Assembly (NCBI GenBank): GCA_025929425.1 | Contig: JAICME010000013.1 | Span: forward strand, 1 to 36,730 | Length of the DNA: 36,730 bases | From: Thermoleophilia bacterium | GTDB lineage: Bacteria > Actinomycetota > Thermoleophilia > Gaiellales > Gaiellaceae | Direction of reading: 5' to 3' | Shown here: piece after piece, positions 7,389 through 15,333 of the stretch | Position numbering within the stretch: the stretch's first letter is position 1 | Layout of the letters: every line of letters starts with the position of its first letter | Program-made: the position numbers and the translations under genes | Notes under the pieces: model-generated | What the model saw: the letters and a program-made list of their open reading frames with translations, nothing else | What the model was told of the DNA's origin: nothing | Databases searched by the model: none

Positions 7389-8716
7389 GGGCCTGTCCGC
7401 CGCTCCGTGCGGGTCTCCTCTGCCACGACGTACGCCGCGAAGCGCCGCAGCTCGCGTCGGGGAAGGCGGGCGGCTACGAGAACTCCTTCCGGCGTGTCCT
7501 CGCGCTCGTCGATCGGTGCACCGAGCGCGTAGAGCTCGTTGAGACGTCCTCCCTCCTCGTACGGCAGCAGGAGCCTCACGCGCTCGAAGCGCTCTCCGAA
7601 GCGCTCGGCGATGCGGGCACGCAGGTTTTCGAGCCCTTCGCCGGTCAGCGCGGAGATCTGGAGCGCGTCGGGATAGCGATTCGCCAGCCTGCGCCGGCCG
7701 AGCGCGTCCACGGTATCGATCTTGTTGACGACGAGCTCGACGGGCAGCTCGTTCGCGCCGATCTCCCGGAGGACCCCGTCGACCGCGGCGATCTGCTCGA
7801 CGAGCTGCGGCTCGGACGCCGACGCATCGACCACGTGGAGGACGAGGTCGGCGAAGAGCGTCTCCTCGAGCGTCGCCGCAAAGCCTTCTACGAGCTGGTG
7901 CGGCAGACGCCGGACGAAGCCGACGGTGTCGGTGACGAGGTAGCGCCGCCCTTCGTGCTCGAAACCGCGCGTGGTGGGATCGAGCGTCTCGAAGAGCCGG
8001 TCACGGACGGAGACGCCGGCGTCGGTGAGGGCGTTGAGGAGCGTGGACTTTCCCGCGTTCGTGTAACCGGCGAGTGCGACCGTCGGCGTCTCGGTCCGGC
8101 GCCGCTCCTTGCGCCGGACATCGCGTTGGCCGCTCAGCTTGCGGAGCCGTTCGCGGAGGAGCGTGATGCGGCGTCGCGCGAGGCGCCGGTCCGTCTCGAG
8201 CTGCGACTCTCCCGGGCCTCGGGTCCCGACGCCCGCGCCGAGTCCGCCTGTCCCGCCGCCGAGCCGCTCGAGGTGCTGCCACATCCCCCGCATGCGCGGG
8301 AGGTTGTACTCGAGCTGCGCGAGCTCGACCTGGAGGTTGCCCTCGGCGCTCACCGCGTGCTGCGCGAAGATGTCCAGGATCAGCTGCGTCCGGTCGACCA
8401 CCCGCGCTTGGAGCGTGTTTTCGAGCGTCCGCTGCTGGGCGGGACTGAGCTCGGTGTCGACGAGCAGCACCTCCGCGCCGGCGTCTCCGTATTCCTGTTT
8501 GAGCTCATCGAGCTTTCCCTTGCCGACGTACGTCCGCGCGTCGGGGAAGCGCCGGTGCTGGACGACCCGGCGCACAGGCTCGACCCCGGCGGTCCGCGCG
8601 AGCTCCTCGAACTCCGCCAGCTCGTCGGCGCCGTCGGACCCGGGAGCGAGCACGGCGAGCACGAGCCCACGCTCGGGCTCGCCCGCCCAGGAGCGATCGG
8701 GCTGTCTCACCGCCAT
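7385..8716 (-). CDS. hflX: GTPase HflX, ribosome-associated
   Basis: HflX binds the 50S subunit and splits stalled or stress-arrested ribosomes. The 443-residue protein has the N-terminal HflX domain (YVGKGKLDEL, DTELSPAQQRTLE, VDRTQLILDIFAQHA), a glycine-rich linker (LGGGTGGLGAGVGTRGPGE), and a GTPase domain with G1 GYTNAGKST, G3 DTVGF, G4 NKID and G5 SALTGEG. It heads the minus-strand hflX-dut-nudix operon. It is divergent from dapE with only a few bases between them, where back-to-back -10-like boxes are visible. The ATG at 8716 has no Shine-Dalgarno at normal distance. Confidence 0.95.
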   Translation of the reverse strand: MAVRQPDRSWAGEPERGLVLAVLAPGSDGADELAEFEELARTAGVEPVRRVVQHRRFPDARTYVGKGKLDELKQEYGDAGAEVLLVDTELSPAQQRTLENTLQARVVDRTQLILDIFAQHAVSAEGNLQVELAQLEYNLPRMRGMWQHLERLGGGTGGLGAGVGTRGPGESQLETDRRLARRRITLLRERLRKLSGQRDVRRKERRRTETPTVALAGYTNAGKSTLLNALTDAGVSVRDRLFETLDPTTRGFEHEGRRYLVTDTVGFVRRLPHQLVEGFAATLEETLFADLVLHVVDASASEPQLVEQIAAVDGVLREIGANELPVELVVNKIDTVDALGRRRLANRYPDALQISALTGEGLENLRARIAERFGERFERVRLLLPYEEGGRLNELYALGAPIDEREDTPEGVLVAARLPRRELRRFAAYVVAEETRTERRTGP

Positions 8717-8724
8717 CCGGCGTT

Positions 8725-8731
8725 CATTATG
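8725..8731. promoter_or_regulatory. Overlapping divergent -10 boxes (hflX / dapE)
   Basis: CATTATG reads as CATTAT on the plus strand (8725-8730, 10 bases before the dapE ATG at 8741) and as CATAAT on the minus strand (8731-8726, 9 bases before the hflX ATG at 8716). CATAAT matches TATAAT in five of six positions. The -35 regions are weak. Both genes would then have almost leaderless transcripts from one shared AT-rich core. Confidence 0.4.
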
Positions 8732-8740
8732 ACTCCTGCC

Positions 8741-9751
8741 ATGCCCGCTTCCGACCTCGCTGCCCGGACGCTAGAGCTCGTGAACGTGCCCTCGGAGAGC
8801 CGCCGAGAGACCGCCGCGATGGCACACGTGCGGAGCCTCTTGCCCGGTGAGCCGCTCTACGACGACGGCGAGGCGATCGTCTGGGGAAGCGCCGACGCGC
8901 CGGTCGCGCTGGCGGGGCACGTCGACACGGTGCCCGCTCAGGGCAACATCCCCGGACGAATCGCCGACGACGCGGTACACGGGCTCGGCGCGAGCGACAT
9001 GAAGGGCGGGGTCGCGGTCATGCTCGAGCTCGCCCGCGACGGGCTACCCGGCCGGTACGTCTTCTTCACCCGCGAGGAGGTTCCGATCGACGAGAGCCCC
9101 ATGCCGGGCGTCTTCGCGAGCGGCGTGCTCTCCGACGTGGAGCTCGCCGTCGTGCTCGAGCCCACCGACACGATCCTCCACGCCGGTTGCCTGGGAAACC
9201 TGCAGGCGAGAGTCGAATTCCACGGCGAGAGCGCCCATTCGGCGCGGCCGTGGACCGGCCGAAACGCGATTCACGCGCTCGCCGAGGGACTTGCACCACT
9301 CGAGCGACTCGAGCCGCTCGAGGTCGAGCTCGACGGTCTCCTGTTCCGCGAGGTCCTGAGCGCAGTGCGTGTCGAGGGGGGCATCGCGGCGAACGTCGTT
9401 CCCGCCCTCGCTTCCGCCGAGCTCAACTTCCGCTACGCGCCCGGCCGCTCACGCGACGAGGCGGAGGCGCGCCTCCGCGAGCTCGTTCCGCACGGCGAGC
9501 TCGAGATCCTCTACAACTCTCCGTCCGCGCTGCCCGCGCTGACGAATCCGTTCGTGCAGCGGCTGCGGGAGCTCGTGCCCGACGTGGCGCCGAAGCAGGC
9601 GTGGACGCCCGTTGCACAGTTCGCCGAGCAAGGGATCGACGCGATCAACTACGGCCCCGGCGCCACAGCGGCCGCCCACCGGCAGGACGAGCAGATCCCG
9701 ATCGCGAACCTGCACGAGGTGTACGAGACACTGGCTAGGTTCCTGTCGTGA
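8741..9751 (+). CDS. dapE: Succinyl-diaminopimelate desuccinylase
   Basis: DapE is an M20-family zinc hydrolase that removes succinate from N-succinyl-LL-DAP, releasing LL-DAP. The 336-residue protein shows AGHVDTVPAQG (metal His and catalytic Asp), GASDMKGGVA (bridging Asp), FTREEVP (catalytic Glu pair), VLEPTDT, and the lid-domain HGESAHSARPW. An ATG 12 bases upstream (8729) would add MTPA; the second ATG is preferred because the first overlaps the likely -10 box. It overlaps the aminotransferase by 4 bases (GTGA). The following dapC and dapD support the DAP assignment over other M20 peptidases. Confidence 0.92.
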   Translation: MPASDLAARTLELVNVPSESRRETAAMAHVRSLLPGEPLYDDGEAIVWGSADAPVALAGHVDTVPAQGNIPGRIADDAVHGLGASDMKGGVAVMLELARDGLPGRYVFFTREEVPIDESPMPGVFASGVLSDVELAVVLEPTDTILHAGCLGNLQARVEFHGESAHSARPWTGRNAIHALAEGLAPLERLEPLEVELDGLLFREVLSAVRVEGGIAANVVPALASAELNFRYAPGRSRDEAEARLRELVPHGELEILYNSPSALPALTNPFVQRLRELVPDVAPKQAWTPVAQFAEQGIDAINYGPGATAAAHRQDEQIPIANLHEVYETLARFLS

Positions 9752-10848
9752 TCAACCCGCTGCTCACCGAGCTAGCCGCGTATCCCTTCACGCGGCTCGA
9801 GGAGGAGCGACGGAGGCTGCTCGCAGCAGGCATCCAGGTGATCGATTTCGGCAAGGGCGATCCGAACGAGCCGACCGATCCGATGATCCGCAACGCGCTT
9901 GTCGAGGCGCTGCCGGAGCGGGCTCCGTACCCGCTCGCGCAGGGTCTGCCCGAGCTTCGCGAGTCCGCCGCGGGCTGGATCGAGCGGCGCTTCGGAGTCT
10001 CGGTCGATCCCGAGACGGAGATCGTGCCCACATACGGTTCGAAGGAAGCGATCTTTTCGCTCGCGCAGGTCCTGGAGACCGCAGGCCGCGCGGTGGCGTT
10101 CGGCGAGCCCGCGTACCCCGTGTACGAGCGCGGGGCGCTCTTCGCCGGGGCGCGGGTGCAGACGCTCCCGCTGAGCCGCGAGAACGGGTTCCTGCCGGAC
10201 CTCTCGGAGCTCGACGACGACGTGGCGCTCGTCTGGGTCAACTACCCGCACAACCCGACCGGCGCGGTGGCGCCGCGCGAGTTCTACGACGAGCTCGCCG
10301 AGGCGGCCGAGCGACACGACTTCATCGTCGGCTCGGACGAGGCCTATACGGAGCTGTGGTTCGACGAGCCGCCGCCGTCGGCGCTCCAGGCGGTCGACCG
10401 CTCCCGCATCCTCGTCTTTCAGACACTCAGCAAACGCTCCTCGATGACCGGGTACCGCTCCGGCTTCGTCGCCGGCCCGCCGGAGATCGTGGCGGCGCTG
10501 AAGTCGTATCGCCCGACGGTGGGGACGGCGCCGCAGGAGTTCGTGCAGCGGGCATCCGTCGCCGCCTGGAACGACGAGCGTCACGTCGAGGAGACGCGGG
10601 CGCGCTATCGCGCGAAGCGCGATGTGATGATTCCGGCGATCGAAGGCCGCGGCTGGGAGATCGTCGCGAGCGACGCGACGATGTACCTCTGGTCCGTGGG
10701 ACCGGACGCCGCCGAGCTCCTCGAGCAGGGGATCATCGTGTCCCCGGGCGAGATGTTCGGGCCGAGCGGAGAAGGCTACGTCCGCTTCGCGCTCGTCCCG
10801 ACGCTGGAAGAGTGCGAGCGGGCAGCAGAGATCCTGCGAAAGACGTGA
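9748..10848 (+). CDS. dapC: Succinyldiaminopimelate aminotransferase (class I/II PLP enzyme)
   Basis: The 366-residue fold-type I aminotransferase has the N-terminal IDFGKGDPNEPTDP segment, WVNYPHNPTGAVA, SDEAYTELWF, the PLP-lysine region FQTLSKRSSMTGYRSG, and a C-terminal FVRFAL-like segment (YVRFALVP). In the succinylase pathway DapC transfers the amino group of glutamate to N-succinyl-2-amino-6-ketopimelate. Sequence alone cannot separate DapC from related aspartate- or alanine-type aminotransferases; its position between dapE and dapD, overlapping both (GTGA at its start, TGATG at its end), makes DapC the natural reading. Confidence 0.88.
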   Translation: MINPLLTELAAYPFTRLEEERRRLLAAGIQVIDFGKGDPNEPTDPMIRNALVEALPERAPYPLAQGLPELRESAAGWIERRFGVSVDPETEIVPTYGSKEAIFSLAQVLETAGRAVAFGEPAYPVYERGALFAGARVQTLPLSRENGFLPDLSELDDDVALVWVNYPHNPTGAVAPREFYDELAEAAERHDFIVGSDEAYTELWFDEPPPSALQAVDRSRILVFQTLSKRSSMTGYRSGFVAGPPEIVAALKSYRPTVGTAPQEFVQRASVAAWNDERHVEETRARYRAKRDVMIPAIEGRGWEIVASDATMYLWSVGPDAAELLEQGIIVSPGEMFGPSGEGYVRFALVPTLEECERAAEILRKT

Positions 10849-11591
10849 TGGACGTCGAGGCAACGATCGCGGCGCTCGACCGCGGCGAAGTGCGGGTCGC
10901 CGAGAAGGTCGACGGCGACTGGCGGGTGAACGAGGACGCGAAGGCGGCGATCCTGGAGTACTTCCGCGTGCGGAAGGTCGAGCCGATCGAGGTCGGGCCG
11001 TTCGAGTACCTCGACAAGATTCCACTCAAGCACGATCACGCCGAGCGCGGCGTCCGCGTCGTGCCGCCGGCGACCGCGCGGTACGGGTCGTTCCTCTCCC
11101 CCGGCGTGATCCTCATGCCGAGCTACGTCAACATCGGCGCCTGGGTGGGGCCGAACACGATGGTCGACACGTGGGCCACCGTCGGGTCGTGTGCGCAGAT
11201 CGGGGCGGATGTCCACCTAGCGGGTGGCGTCGGCGTCGGCGGCGTTCTCGAGCCGCTGCAGGCGCGCCCCGTGATCGTCGAGGACGGTGCCTTCATCGGG
11301 TCGCGCTGCATCCTCACAGAGGGCGTCGTGATCGGCGAGCGGGCGGTGCTCGCGCCGAACGTCTCGCTGACGGGGTCGGTGCCGGTCATCGATGTCACGG
11401 GGCCGGAGCCGGTCGAACACCGGGGGTACGTGCCACCGCGCGCCGTGGTCGTCCCGGGAACGAGGCCGAAGGAATTCCCGGCCGGACGCTACGAGGTTGC
11501 CTGCGCGCTCGTCGTCGGCTGGCGGAGCGCGCAGACGGACCTCAAGACGAGTTTGAACGACGTCCTACGAGAGTTCGAGATCGGCGCCTAG
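10848..11591 (+). CDS. dapD: Tetrahydrodipicolinate N-succinyltransferase
   Basis: DapD transfers succinyl from succinyl-CoA to tetrahydrodipicolinate, the first committed step of the succinylase branch. The 247-residue protein has an N-terminal helical part (RKVEPIEVGPFEYLDKIPLK) and a left-handed beta-helix of hexapeptide repeats (GVILMPSYVNIGAWVGPNTM, DTWATVGSCAQIGADVHLAG, GAFIGSRCILTEGVVIGERA), ending in a KTSLNDVLRE tail. It starts one base inside the dapC stop codon. Two GC-rich hairpins follow the gene. It is a little shorter than the roughly 270-residue proteobacterial enzymes, mainly at the N-terminus. Confidence 0.95.
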   Translation: MDVEATIAALDRGEVRVAEKVDGDWRVNEDAKAAILEYFRVRKVEPIEVGPFEYLDKIPLKHDHAERGVRVVPPATARYGSFLSPGVILMPSYVNIGAWVGPNTMVDTWATVGSCAQIGADVHLAGGVGVGGVLEPLQARPVIVEDGAFIGSRCILTEGVVIGERAVLAPNVSLTGSVPVIDVTGPEPVEHRGYVPPRAVVVPGTRPKEFPAGRYEVACALVVGWRSAQTDLKTSLNDVLREFEIGA

Positions 11592-11626
11592 CGCGACACG
11601 GCGAGCTGCGGTGCAGAATCGCCGAC

Positions 11627-11644
11627 CCCCACCCTTGGGTGGGG
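11627..11644. terminator. Hairpin between convergent dapD and dapF-like genes
   Basis: CCCCACCC-TT-GGGTGGGG is a perfect 8-bp inverted repeat 35 bases after the dapD stop, between convergent genes, so it could act on both strands. There is no T-run, as is common for actinobacterial terminators. Confidence 0.55.
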
Positions 11645-11652
11645 TAGCTGCC

Positions 11653-11668
11653 CCTCCGCCCTCGGAGG
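11653..11668. terminator. Second hairpin between dapD and dapF-like genes
   Basis: CCTCCG-CCCT-CGGAGG is a perfect 6-bp stem with a 4-base loop, 8 bases after the previous hairpin. Together they form a likely tandem bidirectional transcription stop. Confidence 0.45.
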
Positions 11669-11688
11669 CGACGATACCCGAGAAACCG

Positions 11689-12405
11689 CTACGCGTCCGC
11701 GCCGGTTTCGTGACCGGAGTCCGGCAATTCGTCCAGGGGCACAGCGGGCCCCGTCAGCCATGCACGGCCGCCGGCCAGGCGCACCCACAGGTCGCCGCCG
11801 GGGAAGTGTACGACGACGTCTCCGTTGCGATGGGTCGCCGCGGCGACGGCCACGGCACTCGTTCCCGATGCCTCCGTCTCTCCCACGCCGCGCTCCCAGA
11901 CGCGGGCCGTCACTTCACCGGGCGCGTCCACTCGGGCCACCTGCACGTTCGTCCGCTCCGGAAATCGTGGATGCCCCTCGAGCCGCCTGCCGAGCGTGCC
12001 GATCGCGTCCGGATCGCCCCGGACGACGGCATGGGGATTGCCCACGATGACCCGGGTCAACTCGATGCCGTCGACCAGCTCTGGTTCGCTCACCTCTACC
12101 GCATCGAACTCCGACTCGTAGAGACCGTCCGACGTCCGCCGCACGCACACGGTTCTCGGCCCTACGTGCACGAGCGCCTGCGATGACCCGGTGCGGACCA
12201 TCAGCCAGGCCGCAGCGATCCGCGTCCCGTTGCCGGACATCTCGGCTCGCGAGCCGTCCGGATTGACGATGCCGATCGAGATCTCGTCGCCGTCCACTGC
12301 AAGCACCTCGACCGCGCCGTCCGTCCCCGAGAGGTCGACGCCGTCTAGCGGGCCTTCATGGACGAGGTAGATGTTCCCGTGTGCGTGCCAGCGCGACGAT
12401 TTCAG
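11689..12405 (-). CDS. DapF-like protein lacking both catalytic cysteines (probable CTG start)
   Basis: The fold and ligand motifs are those of diaminopimelate epimerase: WHAHGNIYLV (N11), NPDGSRAEMSGNGTR (N48), VGNPHAVV, PERTNV, WERGVGETEASGTSA. DapF racemises LL-DAP to meso-DAP with two cysteines, but here both are serine (S57 in MSGNGTR, S180 in EASGTSA, with CTG as residue 1). About 15 residues usual between GN(D/S)(F/Y) and G(A/T)DG are missing, giving 238 residues instead of about 275. Conserved sequence continues in frame upstream of the first GTG (12306) into the end of miaA. The only plausible start is one of two CTG codons (12408, 12405); GAGGAG lies 7 bases before the second. It may be a diverged paralogue or a lineage-specific variant; epimerase activity is doubtful. 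Confidence 0.8.
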   Translation of the reverse strand: MKSSRWHAHGNIYLVHEGPLDGVDLSGTDGAVEVLAVDGDEISIGIVNPDGSRAEMSGNGTRIAAAWLMVRTGSSQALVHVGPRTVCVRRTSDGLYESEFDAVEVSEPELVDGIELTRVIVGNPHAVVRGDPDAIGTLGRRLEGHPRFPERTNVQVARVDAPGEVTARVWERGVGETEASGTSAVAVAAATHRNGDVVVHFPGGDLWVRLAGGRAWLTGPAVPLDELPDSGHETGADA

Positions 12406-13255
12406 CAGCGGTCTCCTCGGGTGGCCGGTTCGCCGCGACCATAACCAGCCCCTCGAGCCGGCGTAGCCACTTGCGTTGATAACCGGCGTAACGCCGGGTG
12501 CGCACGATGAGCGCGTCGACGGCCTCCTCTCGGGGCAGCGACGCTACCTCGTCCAAGCCGATGATCTTCCGCGCGGTGACAGAGGGCTCTGCCGCGAGCG
12601 CCTCGCGTACCTCGACCTCGACACCCTCCTCGAACATTCGCATCGTCCGCTCCGCGATTCGCCTCTCGAGCTCCGCCTTCGGCACGTCGAGCCCGATCAG
12701 AAGGGTGGGATGGCGCCAGGCGCCGCCGAAGAGGCTCTCGCGCCTCGGGACGAGCGAGTGCCCCTCTTCCGCGAGCTCGAGCGCGCGCACGACCCGTCGG
12801 CGGTCGTTCGGATGGATCCGTGCCGCCGCGGCCGGGTCGCGCTCACCGAGTTCCGCGTGGGCTGCAGACGCTCCGGCTTCGTCGTAGAGCTGTCCCCAAC
12901 GCTCACGCGTACCGGATCTGGGTGGCGGAGGAAACTCGAGCTCCGCGAGGGCCGCACGGAAATAGAGGCCCGTCCCGCCGACGACGAGCGGCGTCCGGCC
13001 GGCGACGAGGATCTCGTCGATCACGGTATGCGCGAGGGATGCGTATTCGCCGACTGATGCAACGTGCGAAACGGGCCAGATCCCCACGAGCCGCTCTCGG
13101 TGCGGCGACTGGTTCGTGAGGAGCGGGAGGCCGTCGTATACCTGCATCGCATCGGCCGAGACGACCTCGGCGGGCAGCAGCGCGGTGATCGCAGCGGCGA
13201 CGTCCGACTTCCCACTCGCGGTCGGCCCGAAGAGGCCGATGACCATCTCAGCCAC
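12356..13255 (-). CDS. miaA: tRNA dimethylallyltransferase
   Basis: MiaA attaches a dimethylallyl group to N6 of A37 in tRNAs reading UNN codons, and MiaB, encoded just upstream, then methylthiolates it. The 299-residue protein has the P-loop GPTASGKS, SADAMQVYDGLPLLTNQ, VGGTGLYFRA, NDRRRVVRALE, the LIGLDVPKAELERRI segment and RYAGYQRKWLRR. The start could be GTG 13255 or ATG 13246, 9 bases later; the latter lies 1 base after the phosphatase stop. Its 3' end overlaps the dapF-like gene by about 50 bases. Confidence 0.95.
   Translation of the reverse strand: MAEMVIGLFGPTASGKSDVAAAITALLPAEVVSADAMQVYDGLPLLTNQSPHRERLVGIWPVSHVASVGEYASLAHTVIDEILVAGRTPLVVGGTGLYFRAALAELEFPPPPRSGTRERWGQLYDEAGASAAHAELGERDPAAAARIHPNDRRRVVRALELAEEGHSLVPRRESLFGGAWRHPTLLIGLDVPKAELERRIAERTMRMFEEGVEVEVREALAAEPSVTARKIIGLDEVASLPREEAVDALIVRTRRYAGYQRKWLRRLEGLVMVAANRPPEETAAEIVALARTREHLPRP
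12413..12418 (-). promoter_or_regulatory. Ribosome binding site supporting a CTG start for the dapF-like gene
   Basis: GAGGAG on the minus strand lies inside the miaA 3' coding region, 4 and 7 bases before two consecutive CTG codons that open the DapF reading frame. No ATG, GTG or TTG is in frame in the preceding 75 bases. Confidence 0.45.
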
Positions 13256-14012
13256 GGAGGCGCTCGCGAACGAGCTCGAGTTCCTCGTCCGTGACTCCGA
13301 CGTCGCGGAGATATGCCTCTACGCCGCCGTAGCGACGTTCGAGCTCGGCGAAGACACCGACCATCGACGCTGCCGGAGTTTGCGCGATCCGCCGAAGCCT
13401 TTCGAGCTCCTCCTCGGACTCGGCGGCCTCGAACCATGCCTCGTGCCGCGGGCGCAGCCGCTCCTCGCTGAATGCGTAGTCCGCTGCGATCTCTGAGCTC
13501 TCGACTCCGGCGAGCTGCAGGAGGAAGGCCGAAAGGAGGCCCGTCCGATCCTTGCCGCCGGCGCAATGGATGACGATGCCACCGGTAGGCGCGTTCGCAA
13601 CGGCTCGCACCGCAGCTGCGACGTTCGAACGAAAGCGCTCGAGAAAGATCAGGTAGACGTCCCGGGTCGCCGTCGCGACATCGGGGGCTGCGGCAACGGC
13701 GGCGTCGAGCTCCTTGCCGATCGCCTCCCATTCAGCTTCGCCGGCCTCCAGGAACGGGACATGAACGACGTCGACAGGGACCTCGGCCGGAGGATCCTCG
13801 GCGCGCTCGTGGTCGCCGCGCAGATCGATCACCGTGCGGATTCCATGGTCGACGAGCGCCTGCCAGCCGGCATCGCTCAGCTGGCGGACGCTGTCCGCCC
13901 GCACAACCGCCCCGAAGCGCGTCTCGCCGCCGTCTCGTGTCGGCACTCCGCCTAGCTCACGGACGTTGAGGCAACCGTCCCAGACGAGATCTCTAGGCTG
14001 CGGCCGCTGCAA
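13248..14012 (-). CDS. Tyrosine/lipid phosphatase, PTP-LMW-unrelated Y_phosphatase3 (SIW14/MptpB-like) family
   Basis: The product has the family N-terminus CLNVRELGG and the P-loop HCAGGKDRTG (Cx5R with the Lys typical of MptpB-like enzymes), plus a general-acid-region DLRGDHE segment. Such phosphatases act on phosphotyrosine and often on phosphoinositides. It sits between miaB and miaA with overlaps at both ends, so it is cotranscribed with tRNA-modification genes, without an obvious functional link. The start is uncertain: no ATG or GTG precedes the conserved domain, and TTG codons at 14012 and 14066 are the candidates. The first gives 254 residues and a 20-base overlap with miaB. Confidence 0.87.
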   Translation of the reverse strand: MQRPQPRDLVWDGCLNVRELGGVPTRDGGETRFGAVVRADSVRQLSDAGWQALVDHGIRTVIDLRGDHERAEDPPAEVPVDVVHVPFLEAGEAEWEAIGKELDAAVAAAPDVATATRDVYLIFLERFRSNVAAAVRAVANAPTGGIVIHCAGGKDRTGLLSAFLLQLAGVESSEIAADYAFSEERLRPRHEAWFEAAESEEELERLRRIAQTPAASMVGVFAELERRYGGVEAYLRDVGVTDEELELVRERLRG

Positions 14013-15309
14013 GACGAGTACCGCGGAGCGTCGTCGATGTCGCGTGTGCGATCTCGACGTCGACAAGGTCGCCGGGAACGGCGTCGCCGCTGAAGTTCAC
14101 GGTGGTGTTTCGACGCGTCCGCCCGCGCAGGAGATCCGGCTCGGTACGGCTCGGCCCCTCGACGAGCACCTGCTCGATCATGCCGAGCCGACTCGTGTTC
14201 TGCTCGGCCGCAACCCGCTGGACGACCTCGACCAGCCGTTCGATGCGGTCGCGCTTCACGTCGTCCGCCACCTGTTCCCGCATCGCGGCTGCCTCTGTCC
14301 CGGCCCGCGGCGAGTAGACGAAGGTGAATGCGCCGTCGAAACGAACGTCCTCGACCGCCTCGAGGGTCTCACGGAAATCCTCTTCGGTCTCGCCGGGGAA
14401 GCCGACGATGATGTCGGTCGTAAGGGCGAGGTCGGGGATCGCACTCCGGAGCTCGTCGACGAGGCGCAGGTAGCGATCGCGCGAATACGTCCGCCGCATC
14501 GCCTTCAGCACGCGGCTCGAGCCGGACTGGAGCGGCAGATGGGCGTGCTCGCAGACTGCCGGACATTCGGCCATCGCTGCAATCACGTCGCGGCGAAAGT
14601 CCTTCGGGTGAGGGCTGGTGAAGCGGATCCGCTCGATCCCGTCGACCTCATCGACCGCGCGCAGGAGCTCCGCGAAGCTCGAGCCCACGTCGCGGCCGTA
14701 CGAGTTGACGTTCTGTCCCAGCAAGGTCACCTCGCGGACTCCCTCCGCGGCGAGCCGCCCGACTTCGCCGACCACCTCCCCCGGACGACGGGAGATCTCC
14801 CTCCCCCGGACCGCCGGGACGATGCAGTAGGAGCAGACCGAGTTGCAGCCCATCGAGACCTGGACCCACGCCTGGAAACGTCGCTCGCGGTGCAGAGGGA
14901 GCTTCGCGGCGAAGGCGCGCTCCTCGCCGGTTCCGAACGAGCCGCGCGCGATGCCCTCTCCACCCGCTCCGAGCCACTCGCCCAGATGCGAGATCGTGCC
15001 GGGGCCGAAGGCGACGTCGACCGCCGGATAGAGAGCGAACAGCCGCTCCCGCTGCGCTTCCGCGTAGCACCCGCCGACGGCCACGACGGTGCCCGGCCGC
15101 TCGCGCTTGAGCTTCGCTGCGTTACCCATGTGGGCCGCGAACCGGGTGTCGGGCTTCTCGCGGATGGTGCAGGTGTTGAGGACGAGCACGTCTGCCTGCT
15201 CCTGCGACGGCGCCTCGCCGAGCCCGAGCTCCTCGAGCATGCCCTTGATCCGCTCCGAGTCGTGGGCGTTCATCTGGCAGCCGAACGTCGTGACGTGGTA
15301 GCGCTTCAC
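13993..15309 (-). CDS. miaB: tRNA-2-methylthio-N6-dimethylallyladenosine synthase
   Basis: MiaB is a radical-SAM methylthiotransferase that converts i6A37 to ms2i6A37. The 438-residue protein has the N-terminal UPF0004 domain with three cluster cysteines (FGCQMN, NTCT, GGCYAE), the radical SAM motif CNSVCSYC (approximately residues 155-162), LLGQNVNSYG, HLPLQSGSSRVLKAM, and a C-terminal TRAM domain (VLVEGPSRTEPDLLRGRTRRN). The start is GTG, with TACCCT 7 bases upstream and no Shine-Dalgarno. The upstream rny stop is 24 bases away, so miaB may be both read through and started from its own leaderless promoter. Confidence 0.96.
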   Translation of the reverse strand: MKRYHVTTFGCQMNAHDSERIKGMLEELGLGEAPSQEQADVLVLNTCTIREKPDTRFAAHMGNAAKLKRERPGTVVAVGGCYAEAQRERLFALYPAVDVAFGPGTISHLGEWLGAGGEGIARGSFGTGEERAFAAKLPLHRERRFQAWVQVSMGCNSVCSYCIVPAVRGREISRRPGEVVGEVGRLAAEGVREVTLLGQNVNSYGRDVGSSFAELLRAVDEVDGIERIRFTSPHPKDFRRDVIAAMAECPAVCEHAHLPLQSGSSRVLKAMRRTYSRDRYLRLVDELRSAIPDLALTTDIIVGFPGETEEDFRETLEAVEDVRFDGAFTFVYSPRAGTEAAAMREQVADDVKRDRIERLVEVVQRVAAEQNTSRLGMIEQVLVEGPSRTEPDLLRGRTRRNTTVNFSGDAVPGDLVDVEIAHATSTTLRGTRLAAAAA

Positions 15310-15316
15310 GACGCGA

Positions 15317-15322
15317 AGGGTA
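15317..15322 (-). promoter_or_regulatory. Possible -10 box of miaB (leaderless GTG)
   Basis: TACCCT on the minus strand ends 7 bases before the miaB GTG in the 24-base rny-miaB gap. It has the TANNNT pattern and spacing seen before several other genes here. The -35 is not evident. Confidence 0.35.
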
Positions 15323-15333
15323 GCCCCGGCGCG

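Noticed and set aside
7835-8740. Long in-frame extension upstream of dapE
   Set aside because: It is antisense to hflX; the DapE domain starts at the ATG at 8741 and the upstream translation has no M20 similarity.
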